Positions 27,670-35,707 of a DNA stretch of 64,000 nt are shown here, piece after piece (position 1 is the stretch's first letter; each line of letters opens with the position of its first letter). Origin of the DNA: JACCTU01 sp963700495 (GTDB lineage: Bacteria; Actinomycetota; Thermoleophilia; Gaiellales; Gaiellaceae); NCBI GenBank assembly GCA_963700495.1, contig CAVOXT010000002.1, forward strand, positions 62,001-126,000. The letters are read 5' to 3'. The notes beneath the pieces are model-generated. The model saw nothing but the letters and a program-made list of their open reading frames with translations, was not told the DNA's origin and searched no databases. The translations under genes were made by a program, and so were the position numbers.

Positions 27670-28100
27670 TTCTCCTCGACGCCTACGCCCTTGTCGCGCT
27701 CGTAGCGGAAGAGCCGGCAGCCGACGAAGTCGAGAACCTGCTGCGGACAGGAGACACTGGAATGGTGGTCGCAAATCTCGCCGAGGCGGTTGACATCTCT
27801 CAGCGCGTTCATGGTCTCGGCGCGGACGATGTCCGAGCGGCGCTGGAGCCTCTACTCCTGGCAGACGTTGTCTCGGTAGTCATCTCAGGAGAGCCCGACG
27901 CGTGGCTCGCAGCTGAGCTTCGCGCACGGCACTACGACAGAAAGACGCGCTCGCTTTCCATGGCAGATTGCTTCCTGCTCGCTCACGCGCTCACGGCGAG
28001 TGCTCGGATCGCAACGGCTGACCCCCCGCTTGCCGGGGCTGCACGATCCGAGAGCATCGGGGTGGTTGCCCTTCCCGACTCGGCCGGCAATCGGCCGTAG
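27666..28100 (+). CDS. VapC-type PIN domain ribonuclease toxin
   Basis: A 144-residue protein starting at TTG 27666, overlapping the antitoxin stop. PIN-domain acids: LLDAYALVALVAEEPAA (first Asp), ANLAEAVDI (Glu), and SMADCFLLAHALTASARIATADPPLA with the third and fourth acidic positions. It would be an Mg2+-dependent RNase cutting tRNA or rRNA when released by the antitoxin. The pair interrupts the purine-degradation genes between puuD and DUF3830, which is a typical landing place for a mobile TA module. Confidence 0.85.
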   Translation: MILLDAYALVALVAEEPAADEVENLLRTGDTGMVVANLAEAVDISQRVHGLGADDVRAALEPLLLADVVSVVISGEPDAWLAAELRARHYDRKTRSLSMADCFLLAHALTASARIATADPPLAGAARSESIGVVALPDSAGNRP

Positions 28101-28118
28101 TCCCTTAGAGTCGCTCTC

Positions 28119-28529
28119 GTGATCGAGATCGCCGCCGGTGGGTTTCGCTTCGTCGCTCGCTTCGAGGAGGAGGCCGCGCCGCAGAGTGTCGCGGCGTTCC
28201 GTCGGCTGCTTCCGCTCGAGTCGAAGATCATCCACTGCCGCTGGAGCGGCGAGTCGAACTGGATCCCCTTCGGCGAGCTCGAGCTCGGGATCGGGCCCGA
28301 GAACGCGACCTGCTACCCCGCGCCCGGCCAGCTGTTGCTCTACCCCGGCGGTCTGAGCGAGACCGAGCTTCTGTTCCCGTATGGTCACTGCGCGTTCGCG
28401 AGCAAAGCAGGCCCGCTGGCCGGGAACCACTTCGCGACCGTGATCGAGGGTCTCGAGCACCTCCCCGAGCTCGGCCGGCGCACCCTCTGGCAGGGCGCTC
28501 AGGAGATCACGTTCGAGGAGCGCGCCTAG
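28119..28529 (+). CDS. DUF3830 family protein (cyclophilin-like)
   Basis: A 136-residue protein starting at GTG 28119. The sequence has EIAAGGFRFVARFEEEAAPQSVAAFRRLLP, then HCRWSGESNWIPFG and GQLLLYPGGLSETELLFPYG, the DUF3830 pattern, a cyclophilin-like barrel without peptidyl-prolyl isomerase residues. DUF3830 genes recur beside purine, hydantoin and allantoin degradation genes, and the gene here adjoins an M20 allantoate-type hydrolase with overlapping 3' ends. Its biochemical role is not established. Confidence 0.8.
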   Translation: MIEIAAGGFRFVARFEEEAAPQSVAAFRRLLPLESKIIHCRWSGESNWIPFGELELGIGPENATCYPAPGQLLLYPGGLSETELLFPYGHCAFASKAGPLAGNHFATVIEGLEHLPELGRRTLWQGAQEITFEERA

Positions 28530-29584
28530 GACGCCAGGCGCCGCAGCGTCGCCGCCAGCACCTCGACGGCGAGCGCGATGTCCTCGTCGCTCGTCAGTTC
28601 CTCGGGCGAGTGGCTTACTCCGCCGTTCTGGCTGCGCACGAAGAGCATCCCCGTCTCGACTCCCGCCGCCGCGAGCACGCCGGCGTCGTGGCCCGCACCC
28701 GAGGGCAGCTCGACGGCAGGAAGCTCGAGGCGCTCGATCTCCTCGCGGAGGACCGCTCTGATCGGCTCGTCGAGCACCACCGGCGCCAGGTCGTGGCCGG
28801 GCTCGAGCCCCAGCTCTGCGAGGAGTCTCGTGAGCCGAGCCTCGTCGGGCGCCCGCGCGTCGACGACGAGCCGAACTCGTCCCGGCACGACGTTCGCCGC
28901 GCCGGGCTCGACCTCGAGCCGGCCGACCGTCGCGACCGCGCCGTCGATCCGCCCTGCAACCTCGCGGACGCGGAGCACGTACTCGGCCGCCTTCACGAGC
29001 GCGTCGTCGCGCGCGTCCATGGGCGTCGTGCCCGCGTGCCCCGCCTTGCCCTCGAAGACGACCTCCCGCCGCGTCGACCCGACGATGCCGGTGACGACGC
29101 CGAGCGGTGCTCCGGCGCGCTCGAGCACGGGTCCCTGCTCGACGTGGAGCTCGACGTAGCTGCCCGGCAACCGTCCGCCGGCCGCGAGCGCGAGGCTCCC
29201 GAAGCAGCCGCGCTCCTCGTCCCTGAACGCGACGACGCCGAGCGTGCGCACACTCGCTCCGACGGCCGCGACCGCTTCGATCCCCGCCACGACACCGAGA
29301 GCGCCGTCGTACCTCCCGCCCTCGGGGACGCTGTCGAGATGCGAGCCCGTCCAGACCTCGGGCAGCTCCGGTCGGGCGCCTTGCAGCCGGCCGACGACGT
29401 TCCCGAACCCGTCGCACTCGACGACGAGGCCTGCCTCCTCCATCCACCGAGCGCCGAGCTCGCAGGCCTCGCGCTCGGCGTCGCTGCCGGCGAGCCGGTT
29501 CGCGCCGCGGCCGCCGCCGAGCGCGTAGAGCAGGTCGAGCCGTTCGAGCACGGTGCTCGTCACAACGCGACGATCATGCCCCAC
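28526..29584 (-). CDS. M20-family amidohydrolase, allantoate amidohydrolase/N-carbamoyl-amino-acid hydrolase-like
   Basis: 352 residues on the minus strand. Metal-site and catalytic motifs are in order: GSHLDSVPEGGRYDGALGV, FRDEERGCFGS, ELHVEQGPVLE, GHAGTTPMDARDDAL, PSGAGHDAGVL, and GGVSHSPEEL. This is the allantoate amidohydrolase/beta-ureidopropionase/carbamoylase group; allantoate is the most likely substrate because of the adjacent urate-to-allantoin genes. It is shorter than the usual 400-420 residues, mostly through a trimmed lid domain and N-terminus. The 3' end overlaps the convergent DUF3830 gene by four bases. Confidence 0.87.
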   Translation of the reverse strand: MGHDRRVVTSTVLERLDLLYALGGGRGANRLAGSDAEREACELGARWMEEAGLVVECDGFGNVVGRLQGARPELPEVWTGSHLDSVPEGGRYDGALGVVAGIEAVAAVGASVRTLGVVAFRDEERGCFGSLALAAGGRLPGSYVELHVEQGPVLERAGAPLGVVTGIVGSTRREVVFEGKAGHAGTTPMDARDDALVKAAEYVLRVREVAGRIDGAVATVGRLEVEPGAANVVPGRVRLVVDARAPDEARLTRLLAELGLEPGHDLAPVVLDEPIRAVLREEIERLELPAVELPSGAGHDAGVLAAAGVETGMLFVRSQNGGVSHSPEELTSDEDIALAVEVLAATLRRLAS

Positions 29585-29730
29585 CGTCGAGCGTTCAGCG
29601 CTCGTTTAGGCGGGACACCGGGAAGGCTTTAGCGACACTGCGCACGGTGGTCCGTGCTGCGCCACAGCAAGCGGAGCACGAGCCGTCGCCGCGCTCACGG
29701 CCCTGTGCGGCGGCGGCTCTCCGTCGTGCG

Positions 29731-30243
29731 TTACGCCTCGAGATCGAGTCGCTCGGCGTTGATCTCGATCACGTTCCGATCCGGATCGAGGATGTAGATC
29801 TGGGGGTAACCGGTCGTCGGGCGCGGGCTCACCTTCATCTTCATCAGGTCGGTCTCGTCCGCGTCCTCCCGGTAGCCCTTGGAGGTCAGAAACTCCAGCG
29901 CCTCCCGGAAGCTCGAGACCCGCACCCCGAGGTGGATGTCGCCCGGGTCGGGGCCCTTCCCTTCACGGAACGTCGCGTCGTGCTCGCCGATGAGGTGGAG
30001 CTCCCCTGCGCCGAGCTGGAACCACGTCCCCGCGAAGTCGAACGGCGGCCGCTCGATCGTTCGCAGCCCGAGGATCTCGTTGTAGAAGCGTGTCGCGCGC
30101 TCGACGTCGGTGACCGGAAGGCTGACGTGGTGGATCACCTCGGGGTTCAGGCCGGCGCGCGTCTTGTCGTGCTGCTCGCTCAACGTTCCGAACGCTAGCC
30201 GACGTCGAGGTAGGCTCGAACCGTGGAGATCGAGCGCGAGCAC
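29731..30243 (-). CDS. VOC family (glyoxalase-like) protein
   Basis: A protein of up to 170 residues (ATG at 30243); the domain proper begins about residue 35 with VIHHVSLPVTDVERATRFYNEILGLRTIERPPF. The metal-site positions are His (HHVSLP), a Gln/Glu in the HLIGEH strand, His in GDIHLGVRV, and Glu in PDRNVIEINAERLDLE, with the terminal D-P-D-R-N-x-I-E typical of dioxygenase or glyoxalase I-like VOC proteins. The substrate is unknown. It is divergent from the FkbM gene with about 20 bases between starts. Confidence 0.82.
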   Translation of the reverse strand: MLALDLHGSSLPRRRLAFGTLSEQHDKTRAGLNPEVIHHVSLPVTDVERATRFYNEILGLRTIERPPFDFAGTWFQLGAGELHLIGEHDATFREGKGPDPGDIHLGVRVSSFREALEFLTSKGYREDADETDLMKMKVSPRPTTGYPQIYILDPDRNVIEINAERLDLEA

Positions 30244-30263
30244 GACGAAGACGTCTGACCGGC

Positions 30264-31109
30264 GTGAGCGGCCTCTCGATTCTCGGGGCCGGCGCGCGCT
30301 GGACTCGGCGGCTCGGTCTCGGCGCAGCTCTGCGAAGCGTGCGCGACTGTCTCGACCGGATCTTCGTGCGCCTGCAACGTCCGCCGCTCAAGGCCCGCGT
30401 CGACGGGCTGATGCTTCACGGCTATCTGCGGCACCGCAGCTTTCTCGCTCACGTCGCGTCCGGGACGTACGAGACGACCTTCCGGCGGCTGTTCGAGGAT
30501 GCCCTTGCGCCCGGGACGACGGTGGTCGACGGCGGTGCGCATCTCGGCCTCTACTCGTCGCTTGCCTGCCGTCGCGTCGGATCCGCGGGTAGGGTGATCG
30601 CGTTCGAGCCCGACCCGTACAACGCCGCCGCGCTCGAATTCAATGTCCGTCGCGCGGGCTGCGCGAACGTCACGATCGTCCGCAAGGCACTCGCCGACAC
30701 CCCGGGCCGCGCGGTGTTCCAGCAGAGCCTCGGCACGATCTCGAGCTCGTTCGAAGCGCGCAGCGGTCGCGGGCCGTTTCGTGAGATCGAGGCAACGGTC
30801 GCATCGGTCGACGAGGAGCTCGGCGACTCGGAGCTAAGCGCGCTCGTGATCAAGCTCGACGTCGAGGGAGCGGAGACGCGCGCGCTCGCCGGGATGGCGA
30901 AGACGATCGCGCGTGCCGAATCCGTCGTCCTGTTCGTGGAGGTCAACCCCACCGCTCTCGCAGCCAACGGCACCGACGCGGGCGCACTGCTGGCCCAGCT
31001 CGATCTGCTCGGCCTGAAGCCGTCTCTCATCGACGAGGACGGCGACTCGCTCGCGCCCGTGAGCGAGACGGGGTCGCTGCGCGGAAATCTCTACTGCGTC
31101 CGCGCCTGA
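30264..31109 (+). CDS. FkbM family SAM-dependent methyltransferase
   Basis: 281 residues from GTG 30264. The FkbM fold is clear: GTTVVDGGAHLGLYSSLACRRVG (motif I), VIAFEPDPYNAAALEFNVRRAG, TVASVDEELGD, and VIKLDVEGAETRALAGM, the family signature K-x-D-x-E-G-x-E. Family members O-methylate sugars or polyketides. No biosynthetic genes adjoin it directly, but the large putative metabolite locus begins 3 kb downstream. The last 19 bases overlap the convergent protease gene. Confidence 0.88.
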   Translation: MSGLSILGAGARWTRRLGLGAALRSVRDCLDRIFVRLQRPPLKARVDGLMLHGYLRHRSFLAHVASGTYETTFRRLFEDALAPGTTVVDGGAHLGLYSSLACRRVGSAGRVIAFEPDPYNAAALEFNVRRAGCANVTIVRKALADTPGRAVFQQSLGTISSSFEARSGRGPFREIEATVASVDEELGDSELSALVIKLDVEGAETRALAGMAKTIARAESVVLFVEVNPTALAANGTDAGALLAQLDLLGLKPSLIDEDGDSLAPVSETGSLRGNLYCVRA

Positions 31110-31939
31110 GCCAAAAGCTGCGCGACGACAGCCGAGACGGTGTTGGAGGCAATCGCGAACCCGACCCCTTCGCTGCCGCCGGACTGGCTCGTGATCTGGG
31201 CGTTGACGCCGATCACCTCGCCCTCGTCGTTCAGCAACGGGCCGCCCGAGTTGCCCTTGTTGATGGCGGCGTCGGTCTGGATCGCGCCCGTGATCGTGGA
31301 TCCGTTCGGTGAGTCGATCTCACGGCCGAGCGCGCTGACGATGCCGCTCGTCACGGTGTTCTCCAGCCCATAAGGAGAGCCGATTGCGATCACGCCGTCG
31401 CCGACCTCGAGGTCGTCCGAGTTACCCAGCGTGAGCGGGTGGAGATCCCCGGCCGGCACATCGACCTGGAGCACCGCGAGGTCGCTCGAAGCGTCGGTGC
31501 CGACGACCTTCGCGTCGTGGGTCGAGCCGTCCGAGAGCGTGACGCTCACAGAGGTCGCTCCCTCGACGACGTGCTCGTTCGTGACGATGTGGCCCTCGGT
31601 GTCGTAGACGAAGCCGGTGCCCTCGCCCTCCTGCTGCTGCGTCTCGCCGAACGGGCCGGCCTGGACTTCCGCCGTCACGTTCACCTGGACGACGCCCGGA
31701 GACGCGGATGCGGCGATGTCGCCGATCGTGAGCTCCGAGCTCGTGTCGGCAACCGACACGTTGCTCGATGAGATTGTGGTCGTGACCGTCGCCGGATCGG
31801 AGGCGGCCTCGTAGAGCAGCGCGCCACCGGCGCCGCCGACAGCTGCGGCCGCGATCACGACCGTCAGCGCGGCGAATCGTGCTCGGATCCGAGGGCCGGG
31901 GACGGGCGCGGTGTCGGCGTTCCAGTTCATCGACCCCAT
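31091..31939 (-). CDS. HtrA/DegP-like trypsin family serine protease, membrane-anchored, no PDZ domain
   Basis: 282 residues. A signal-anchor helix (AALTVVIAAAAVGGAGGALLY, about residues 23-43) leads to an extracytoplasmic protease. The catalytic triad is visible: His in IVTNEHVVEG, Asp in ASSDLAVLQV, and Ser in INKGNSGGPLLN. The S1C/HtrA order is complete but the chain stops right after the protease domain (VVAQLLAQA), so it lacks the PDZ domains common in HtrA. It is probably an envelope stress protease. It is divergent from a secreted metallopeptidase gene with a 129-base spacer. Confidence 0.9.
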   Translation of the reverse strand: MGSMNWNADTAPVPGPRIRARFAALTVVIAAAAVGGAGGALLYEAASDPATVTTTISSSNVSVADTSSELTIGDIAASASPGVVQVNVTAEVQAGPFGETQQQEGEGTGFVYDTEGHIVTNEHVVEGATSVSVTLSDGSTHDAKVVGTDASSDLAVLQVDVPAGDLHPLTLGNSDDLEVGDGVIAIGSPYGLENTVTSGIVSALGREIDSPNGSTITGAIQTDAAINKGNSGGPLLNDEGEVIGVNAQITSQSGGSEGVGFAIASNTVSAVVAQLLAQARTQ

Positions 31940-32068
31940 GAGACCACCCAGCTCTGTGCAACAGCTGACGCCTTCCTCAGGATCTGCTGTGAGCCGTCGC
32001 CGGCGTTCCTAACCAGAGTTTTACGCGGATCACAGCCGCTTCTCAGCACGCCGCGGCTACCCTGCGGC

Positions 32069-33124
32069 GTGGCCTTTCTCCACCGACGCATCAGCCGACG
32101 CGGCCGTCTGCTCGCCCTGGCAACCGCGGCGGTCGCGCTCCTCCTCTTCGTCTCACCTGCAGCTCCGAGCTCTCGAGTTGGGAGCACAGGCCTCGTCGCG
32201 TTCAAGGACGCGATCGTCACCAAGCCTTCGACCGTCGCGCTGCAGTCGGCGGCTTCCGTCTGGGGCGGCACCTACACGACGAGCAGCGGCGAGCAGGTGC
32301 GCGTCTTCTCCTCGAACGCCTATCCCCTTGACGAGACCCGCAACCAGCTCTGGGCCGAGTTCCTCTCGAAGCTCGTGCACGGCAGCGAGCTCTCGACGGT
32401 CACGCTCGAGCTCGACACTCCGTTCGAGGTTCAGCGGTTCTGCGGACGGGGTGCCGTCGCGTGTTACGACCCGAGCGACAAGACGATCTACGCCTCCACC
32501 GAGCGAGTCGCCGCGGACGTCTCTGCGGAAGGCGTGATTGCACACGAGTACGGCCACCATGTCGCCGCCTCGCGGTCGAACGCGCCCTGGGATGCACTCG
32601 ACTGGGGAACGAAGCGCTGGGCCTCCTACGCCAACATCTGCGCAGGCACCGAGGCCGGTCAGCTCTTCCCGGGCGACGAACGGGCCTCGTACCAGCTCAA
32701 CCCGGGCGAGGCGTTCGCCGAGGTGTACCGCGTTCTGAACGAGCGCAAGCTCGGCCTCGCCGAGAGCGCATGGACGATCGTCGACGACCGCTTCCGCCCC
32801 GACGCAACGGCGCTCTCGCTCGTCGAGCAGGACGTCCTCTCACCGTGGGTCGCAGCGTCCTCGCTCTCTTCGACCGGACAAGTGGCACGACGTGCGACCA
32901 AGTCCGTGGCGGTGAAGACGACGCTCGACGGCCGCCTGACCGCGACGCTCAAGAGCTCGACGCGTGTCCGGGCCGAACTGCTCGTCGGCGGCAACGTGGT
33001 CTCGACGAAGTCGGGCAAGAGCGTGACGTTCGCGACGACGGTCTGCGGATCGCGCAAGGCGACCGTTCGCGTGCGGGCCGCGGCCGCTGCGGCGAAGTAC
33101 ACGCTGGCCGTCGCGCGTCCTTAA
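32069..33124 (+). CDS. Secreted HEYGH zinc metallopeptidase-like protein
   Basis: 351 residues from GTG 32069. A twin-arginine-poor but clear signal peptide (RRGRLLALATAAVALLLFVSPAAPSS) occupies residues 10-35. A zinc motif VIAHEYGHHVAASR (HExxH) lies near residue 154, with a downstream PGEAFAEVYRV glutamate about 60 residues later as a likely third ligand (gluzincin arrangement). The C-terminal 90 residues form a beta-rich domain (VAVKTTLDGRLTATLKSSTRVRAELLVGG). The family is not recognised more precisely. Two Cys pairs (FCGRGAVAC, plus two later) fit an exported, oxidised protein. Confidence 0.7.
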   Translation: MAFLHRRISRRGRLLALATAAVALLLFVSPAAPSSRVGSTGLVAFKDAIVTKPSTVALQSAASVWGGTYTTSSGEQVRVFSSNAYPLDETRNQLWAEFLSKLVHGSELSTVTLELDTPFEVQRFCGRGAVACYDPSDKTIYASTERVAADVSAEGVIAHEYGHHVAASRSNAPWDALDWGTKRWASYANICAGTEAGQLFPGDERASYQLNPGEAFAEVYRVLNERKLGLAESAWTIVDDRFRPDATALSLVEQDVLSPWVAASSLSSTGQVARRATKSVAVKTTLDGRLTATLKSSTRVRAELLVGGNVVSTKSGKSVTFATTVCGSRKATVRVRAAAAAAKYTLAVARP

Positions 33125-33148
33125 CGTCTACTCGAAGGAGGTGCGAGA

Positions 33149-33736
33149 TCACCGCCGCACTTCCTCGTTCCAGACGCGCACGACCGGAGTCTCCCGCTCG
33201 TAGCCGACGACGCTGATCGTCGCGGGTTCGAGCGCGAACAGGCGGCCCCCCGACGGATCGAGGCCGAGCCAGCGCGCGGTGAGCACGCGCAGCAGGTGCC
33301 CGTGCGCGAAGACGGCGGCGTCGCCGTCGAGCGACCGAAGCTCCGCGATCACCCGGCCTGCTCTCGCCCCGACCTCGCCGGCCGTCTCGCCACCGGGAAC
33401 ACCGTCGCGCCAGAGCGTCCAGCCGGGACGTTCCTCCCTGATCTCGACCGTCTTCTTCCCTTCGTAGGCGCCGTAGTCCCACTCCATCAGGTCGTCGCGG
33501 GGCTCGGCGACGTCGCCGAAACCGGCCAGCCGGGCGGTTTCGGTCGCCCGCGCGAGCGGGCTCGTCAGGACGCGCGCGAACCGCCACCGACGGAGCTCCT
33601 CACCGAGCGCTTCGGCCGCGGCGCGTCCTTCGTCGTTCAGGGAGACGTCGGTGCGGCCGGTGTGCCTGCCGTCGCGGCTCCAATCCGTTTCGCCGTGCCG
33701 GACGAGGACGATCTCCGGGGGGCGAAGGTCCGACAC
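33149..33736 (-). CDS. Histidine phosphatase superfamily protein (phosphoglycerate mutase-like)
   Basis: 195 residues with the catalytic LVRHGETDWSRDGRHTGRTDVSLNDEG at residues 11-38, LTSPLARATETA, MEWDYGAYEGKK (acid Glu) and VFAHGHLLRVLTARWLG (second His). It therefore has the full histidine-phosphatase triad set. The enzyme is cytosolic; the substrate could be a sugar phosphate or an alpha-ribazole-like compound. It is divergent from the YjbQ-like gene. Confidence 0.92.
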   Translation of the reverse strand: MSDLRPPEIVLVRHGETDWSRDGRHTGRTDVSLNDEGRAAAEALGEELRRWRFARVLTSPLARATETARLAGFGDVAEPRDDLMEWDYGAYEGKKTVEIREERPGWTLWRDGVPGGETAGEVGARAGRVIAELRSLDGDAAVFAHGHLLRVLTARWLGLDPSGGRLFALEPATISVVGYERETPVVRVWNEEVRR

Positions 33737-33832
33737 GCCACGTGATTATCCGAGGGTGTTGCGAAGAGATCAAAGGTAGACTCGCCCGAGATTCCCCTCC
33801 CATCGCCGTCAGGAGAGGACGTTCGGTCGCGT

Positions 33833-34213
33833 ATGAGCGCATCGGTCGAGGGTCGCACCCGGACAACCGAAGCTGTACGAATCCGCGACATCACCCGCGA
33901 GGTCGCCGAGGCGGTCCGACGGAGCGGCGTCCGCGACGGCATCTGTTGCGTCTTCTCGCCCCTCACGACCTGCGCCGTTCGCGTGAACGAGTTCGAAGCG
34001 GGGTTCGTCGAGGACTTCGCGACGTTGCTGTCGCGCCTCGTGGCCAACGGCCGGGCACGCGGCGTGTCGATGCTGCTCGGGCCGGCCGGGGAGTCCATTC
34101 CCGTCTCGGACAGCAAGCTCTGTCTGGGAACGTGGCAACGCGTGCTCTTCGTCCAGCTCGACGGGGAGCACGAGCGCGAGCAGGGTTGGCAGGTCCAGGT
34201 AATCGGCTCGTAA
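33833..34213 (+). CDS. YjbQ/UPF0047 family protein, divergent, lacking conserved histidines
   Basis: 126 residues. The UPF0047 frame is recognised from VRIRDITREVAEAVRRSGVRDGICCVFSPLTTCAVRVNEFE and from IPVSDSKLCLGTWQRVLFVQLDG at the end. Normal members have HTTAAxxxNExxDP in the first motif and an AHL in the middle; here the first His is Leu and the middle His-bearing segment is shortened and absent. The thiamine-phosphate-synthase-like activity reported for YjbQ homologues is therefore unlikely to be retained. It stands one base upstream of the geranylgeranyl-reductase-like gene and may be co-transcribed with it. Confidence 0.72.
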   Translation: MSASVEGRTRTTEAVRIRDITREVAEAVRRSGVRDGICCVFSPLTTCAVRVNEFEAGFVEDFATLLSRLVANGRARGVSMLLGPAGESIPVSDSKLCLGTWQRVLFVQLDGEHEREQGWQVQVIGS

Positions 34214-34214
34214 C

Positions 34215-35702
34215 GTGATCCGGATCCGCGTCGAGCCGCGCGTAGACGCAGACGTGATCGTCGTCGGTGCCGGCCCGGCCGGAGCTGCGACAGCGGTGCA
34301 CCTGGCGCGCGGCGGGATCGACGTCCTGCTCGTCGACCGCAGTCGCTTCCCCCGCGACAAGATCTGCGGCGACTTCGTCGGCCCGGTGGCGCTCGCCGAG
34401 CTCGAGTCGCTGGGCGTCGACCGCCTTGGGAACTTCAGTGAGACGAACATCGTCAGGCGCGCGGGGGTCCACCTCGACGGGCGACAAATCGTCGAGCGGC
34501 CGTTTCCGGCGGGCCACGGCTTCGCGCCGTACGGGCGGGTGATCCCGCGCCTGGACTTCGACGCCTGGGTCGTCGAAGCCGCGGACCGGGCCGGTGTCCG
34601 GATCGTCGAGGACTTCCACGTGGCGGAGCTCGGTCACACGCAGGACGGTGCCGTGGCCTTGCAGGAGGCGCAGAACGGCCGGACGCTGCACGCGCGGATC
34701 GTGATCGGCGCAGACGGCAGCAACTCGACCGTGGCGCGGGCGCTTCGCGGCGGCTCGCCCCCGCGCGCCGATCGAATCATCGCCGTGCGCGCGTACTACA
34801 CGGGGGTCGGCGGCCCGGACGACCGTGCCGACCTGTACTTCTCGTCGGACAGCTTCCCGGGCTACTACTGGCTCTTCCCGACGGGTGCGTCGGCGGCGAA
34901 CGTCGGGGTCGGGATGGTCCTCGAGACGGTGCCTCCGACGCGCGACCACCTCCGGGACCTGCTCGCCCGCCTGGTCGAGCGGGACGAGTCGCTGCGCGGG
35001 CGGCTCGGCGGTGCCACCCTCGAGGGGAAGGTCGTCGGGTGGCCGCTGACGACGTACAACCCCGGTCTCCCGCTCGTCGGCGACGGGCTCGTGCTCGTCG
35101 GCGACGCGGGCGGCCTGATCAACTCCCTCAACGGCGAGGGCATCCAGTACGCGCTCCTGAGCGCGCGCTGGGCTGCCGAGACCGTTGCGGAGGCACTTAC
35201 CGCCGGGGACGTCTCGCACGACGCACTCGTGCCGTACGCCGAACGCGTCGACCGTGAGCTCCGCTACGACCTCGGCCTCTCCCGGCTCGTCGTCCAGCTG
35301 ATCTCGTACCGGGCGCTCAATCCCGTCTGGCTGCTCGCGCTCCAGGTGATCGCCGCACGATCGCGCGGCAATCCCGCGTACGCGGAGACGACAGGCGGCG
35401 TGCTCGCGGGTGTCGTTCCCGCTCAGGCGGTCCTGACCCCGAGCATCGTCGCGCAGACGGTCGGACAGGCCGCGTGGACTGCCGGCGCGCAGCCGGCGCG
35501 CGCGGTTCTGCGCCGGCCGATGACCGCGGCTGAGATCGGCGTCGACGTGGCGCGAACGGCGTTCGATCTTGCGTACGACGTCGCGCGGGAACGCCGCGGC
35601 GTCGTCCGTTGGGCTTCGTCTTCGGCTGTGACGGCTGCGGCGCTCGCGGGGCGTGCGTCGCGCGACGCGGTTCGCCTACCCGGTCGTCGCGCGAGGACCT
35701 GA
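34215..35702 (+). CDS. Geranylgeranyl-reductase family FAD-dependent oxidoreductase
   Basis: 495 residues from GTG 34215. It has the FAD-binding DVIVVGAGPAGAATAVHLARGG at residues 13-34, the family motif PRDKICGDFVGPVALAELESLG, VIGADGSNSTVARAL near residue 160, and LVLVGDAGGLINSLNGEGIQYALLSAR near residue 295. Members reduce polyprenyl double bonds (chlorophyll, menaquinone, archaeal or glycerolipid chains) or hydroxylate secondary metabolites. A polyprenyl synthase gene is convergent five bases away, so prenyl-chain saturation is a reasonable guess. The C-terminal 120 residues extend beyond the usual core. Confidence 0.88.
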   Translation: MIRIRVEPRVDADVIVVGAGPAGAATAVHLARGGIDVLLVDRSRFPRDKICGDFVGPVALAELESLGVDRLGNFSETNIVRRAGVHLDGRQIVERPFPAGHGFAPYGRVIPRLDFDAWVVEAADRAGVRIVEDFHVAELGHTQDGAVALQEAQNGRTLHARIVIGADGSNSTVARALRGGSPPRADRIIAVRAYYTGVGGPDDRADLYFSSDSFPGYYWLFPTGASAANVGVGMVLETVPPTRDHLRDLLARLVERDESLRGRLGGATLEGKVVGWPLTTYNPGLPLVGDGLVLVGDAGGLINSLNGEGIQYALLSARWAAETVAEALTAGDVSHDALVPYAERVDRELRYDLGLSRLVVQLISYRALNPVWLLALQVIAARSRGNPAYAETTGGVLAGVVPAQAVLTPSIVAQTVGQAAWTAGAQPARAVLRRPMTAAEIGVDVARTAFDLAYDVARERRGVVRWASSSAVTAAALAGRASRDAVRLPGRRART

Positions 35703-35707
35703 AGCCG

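Noticed and set aside
33134..33167. Imperfect hairpin between the metallopeptidase and histidine phosphatase genes
   Set aside because: The arms contain a mismatch, the loop is within the end of the phosphatase gene and there is no T-tract; too weak to call a terminator.
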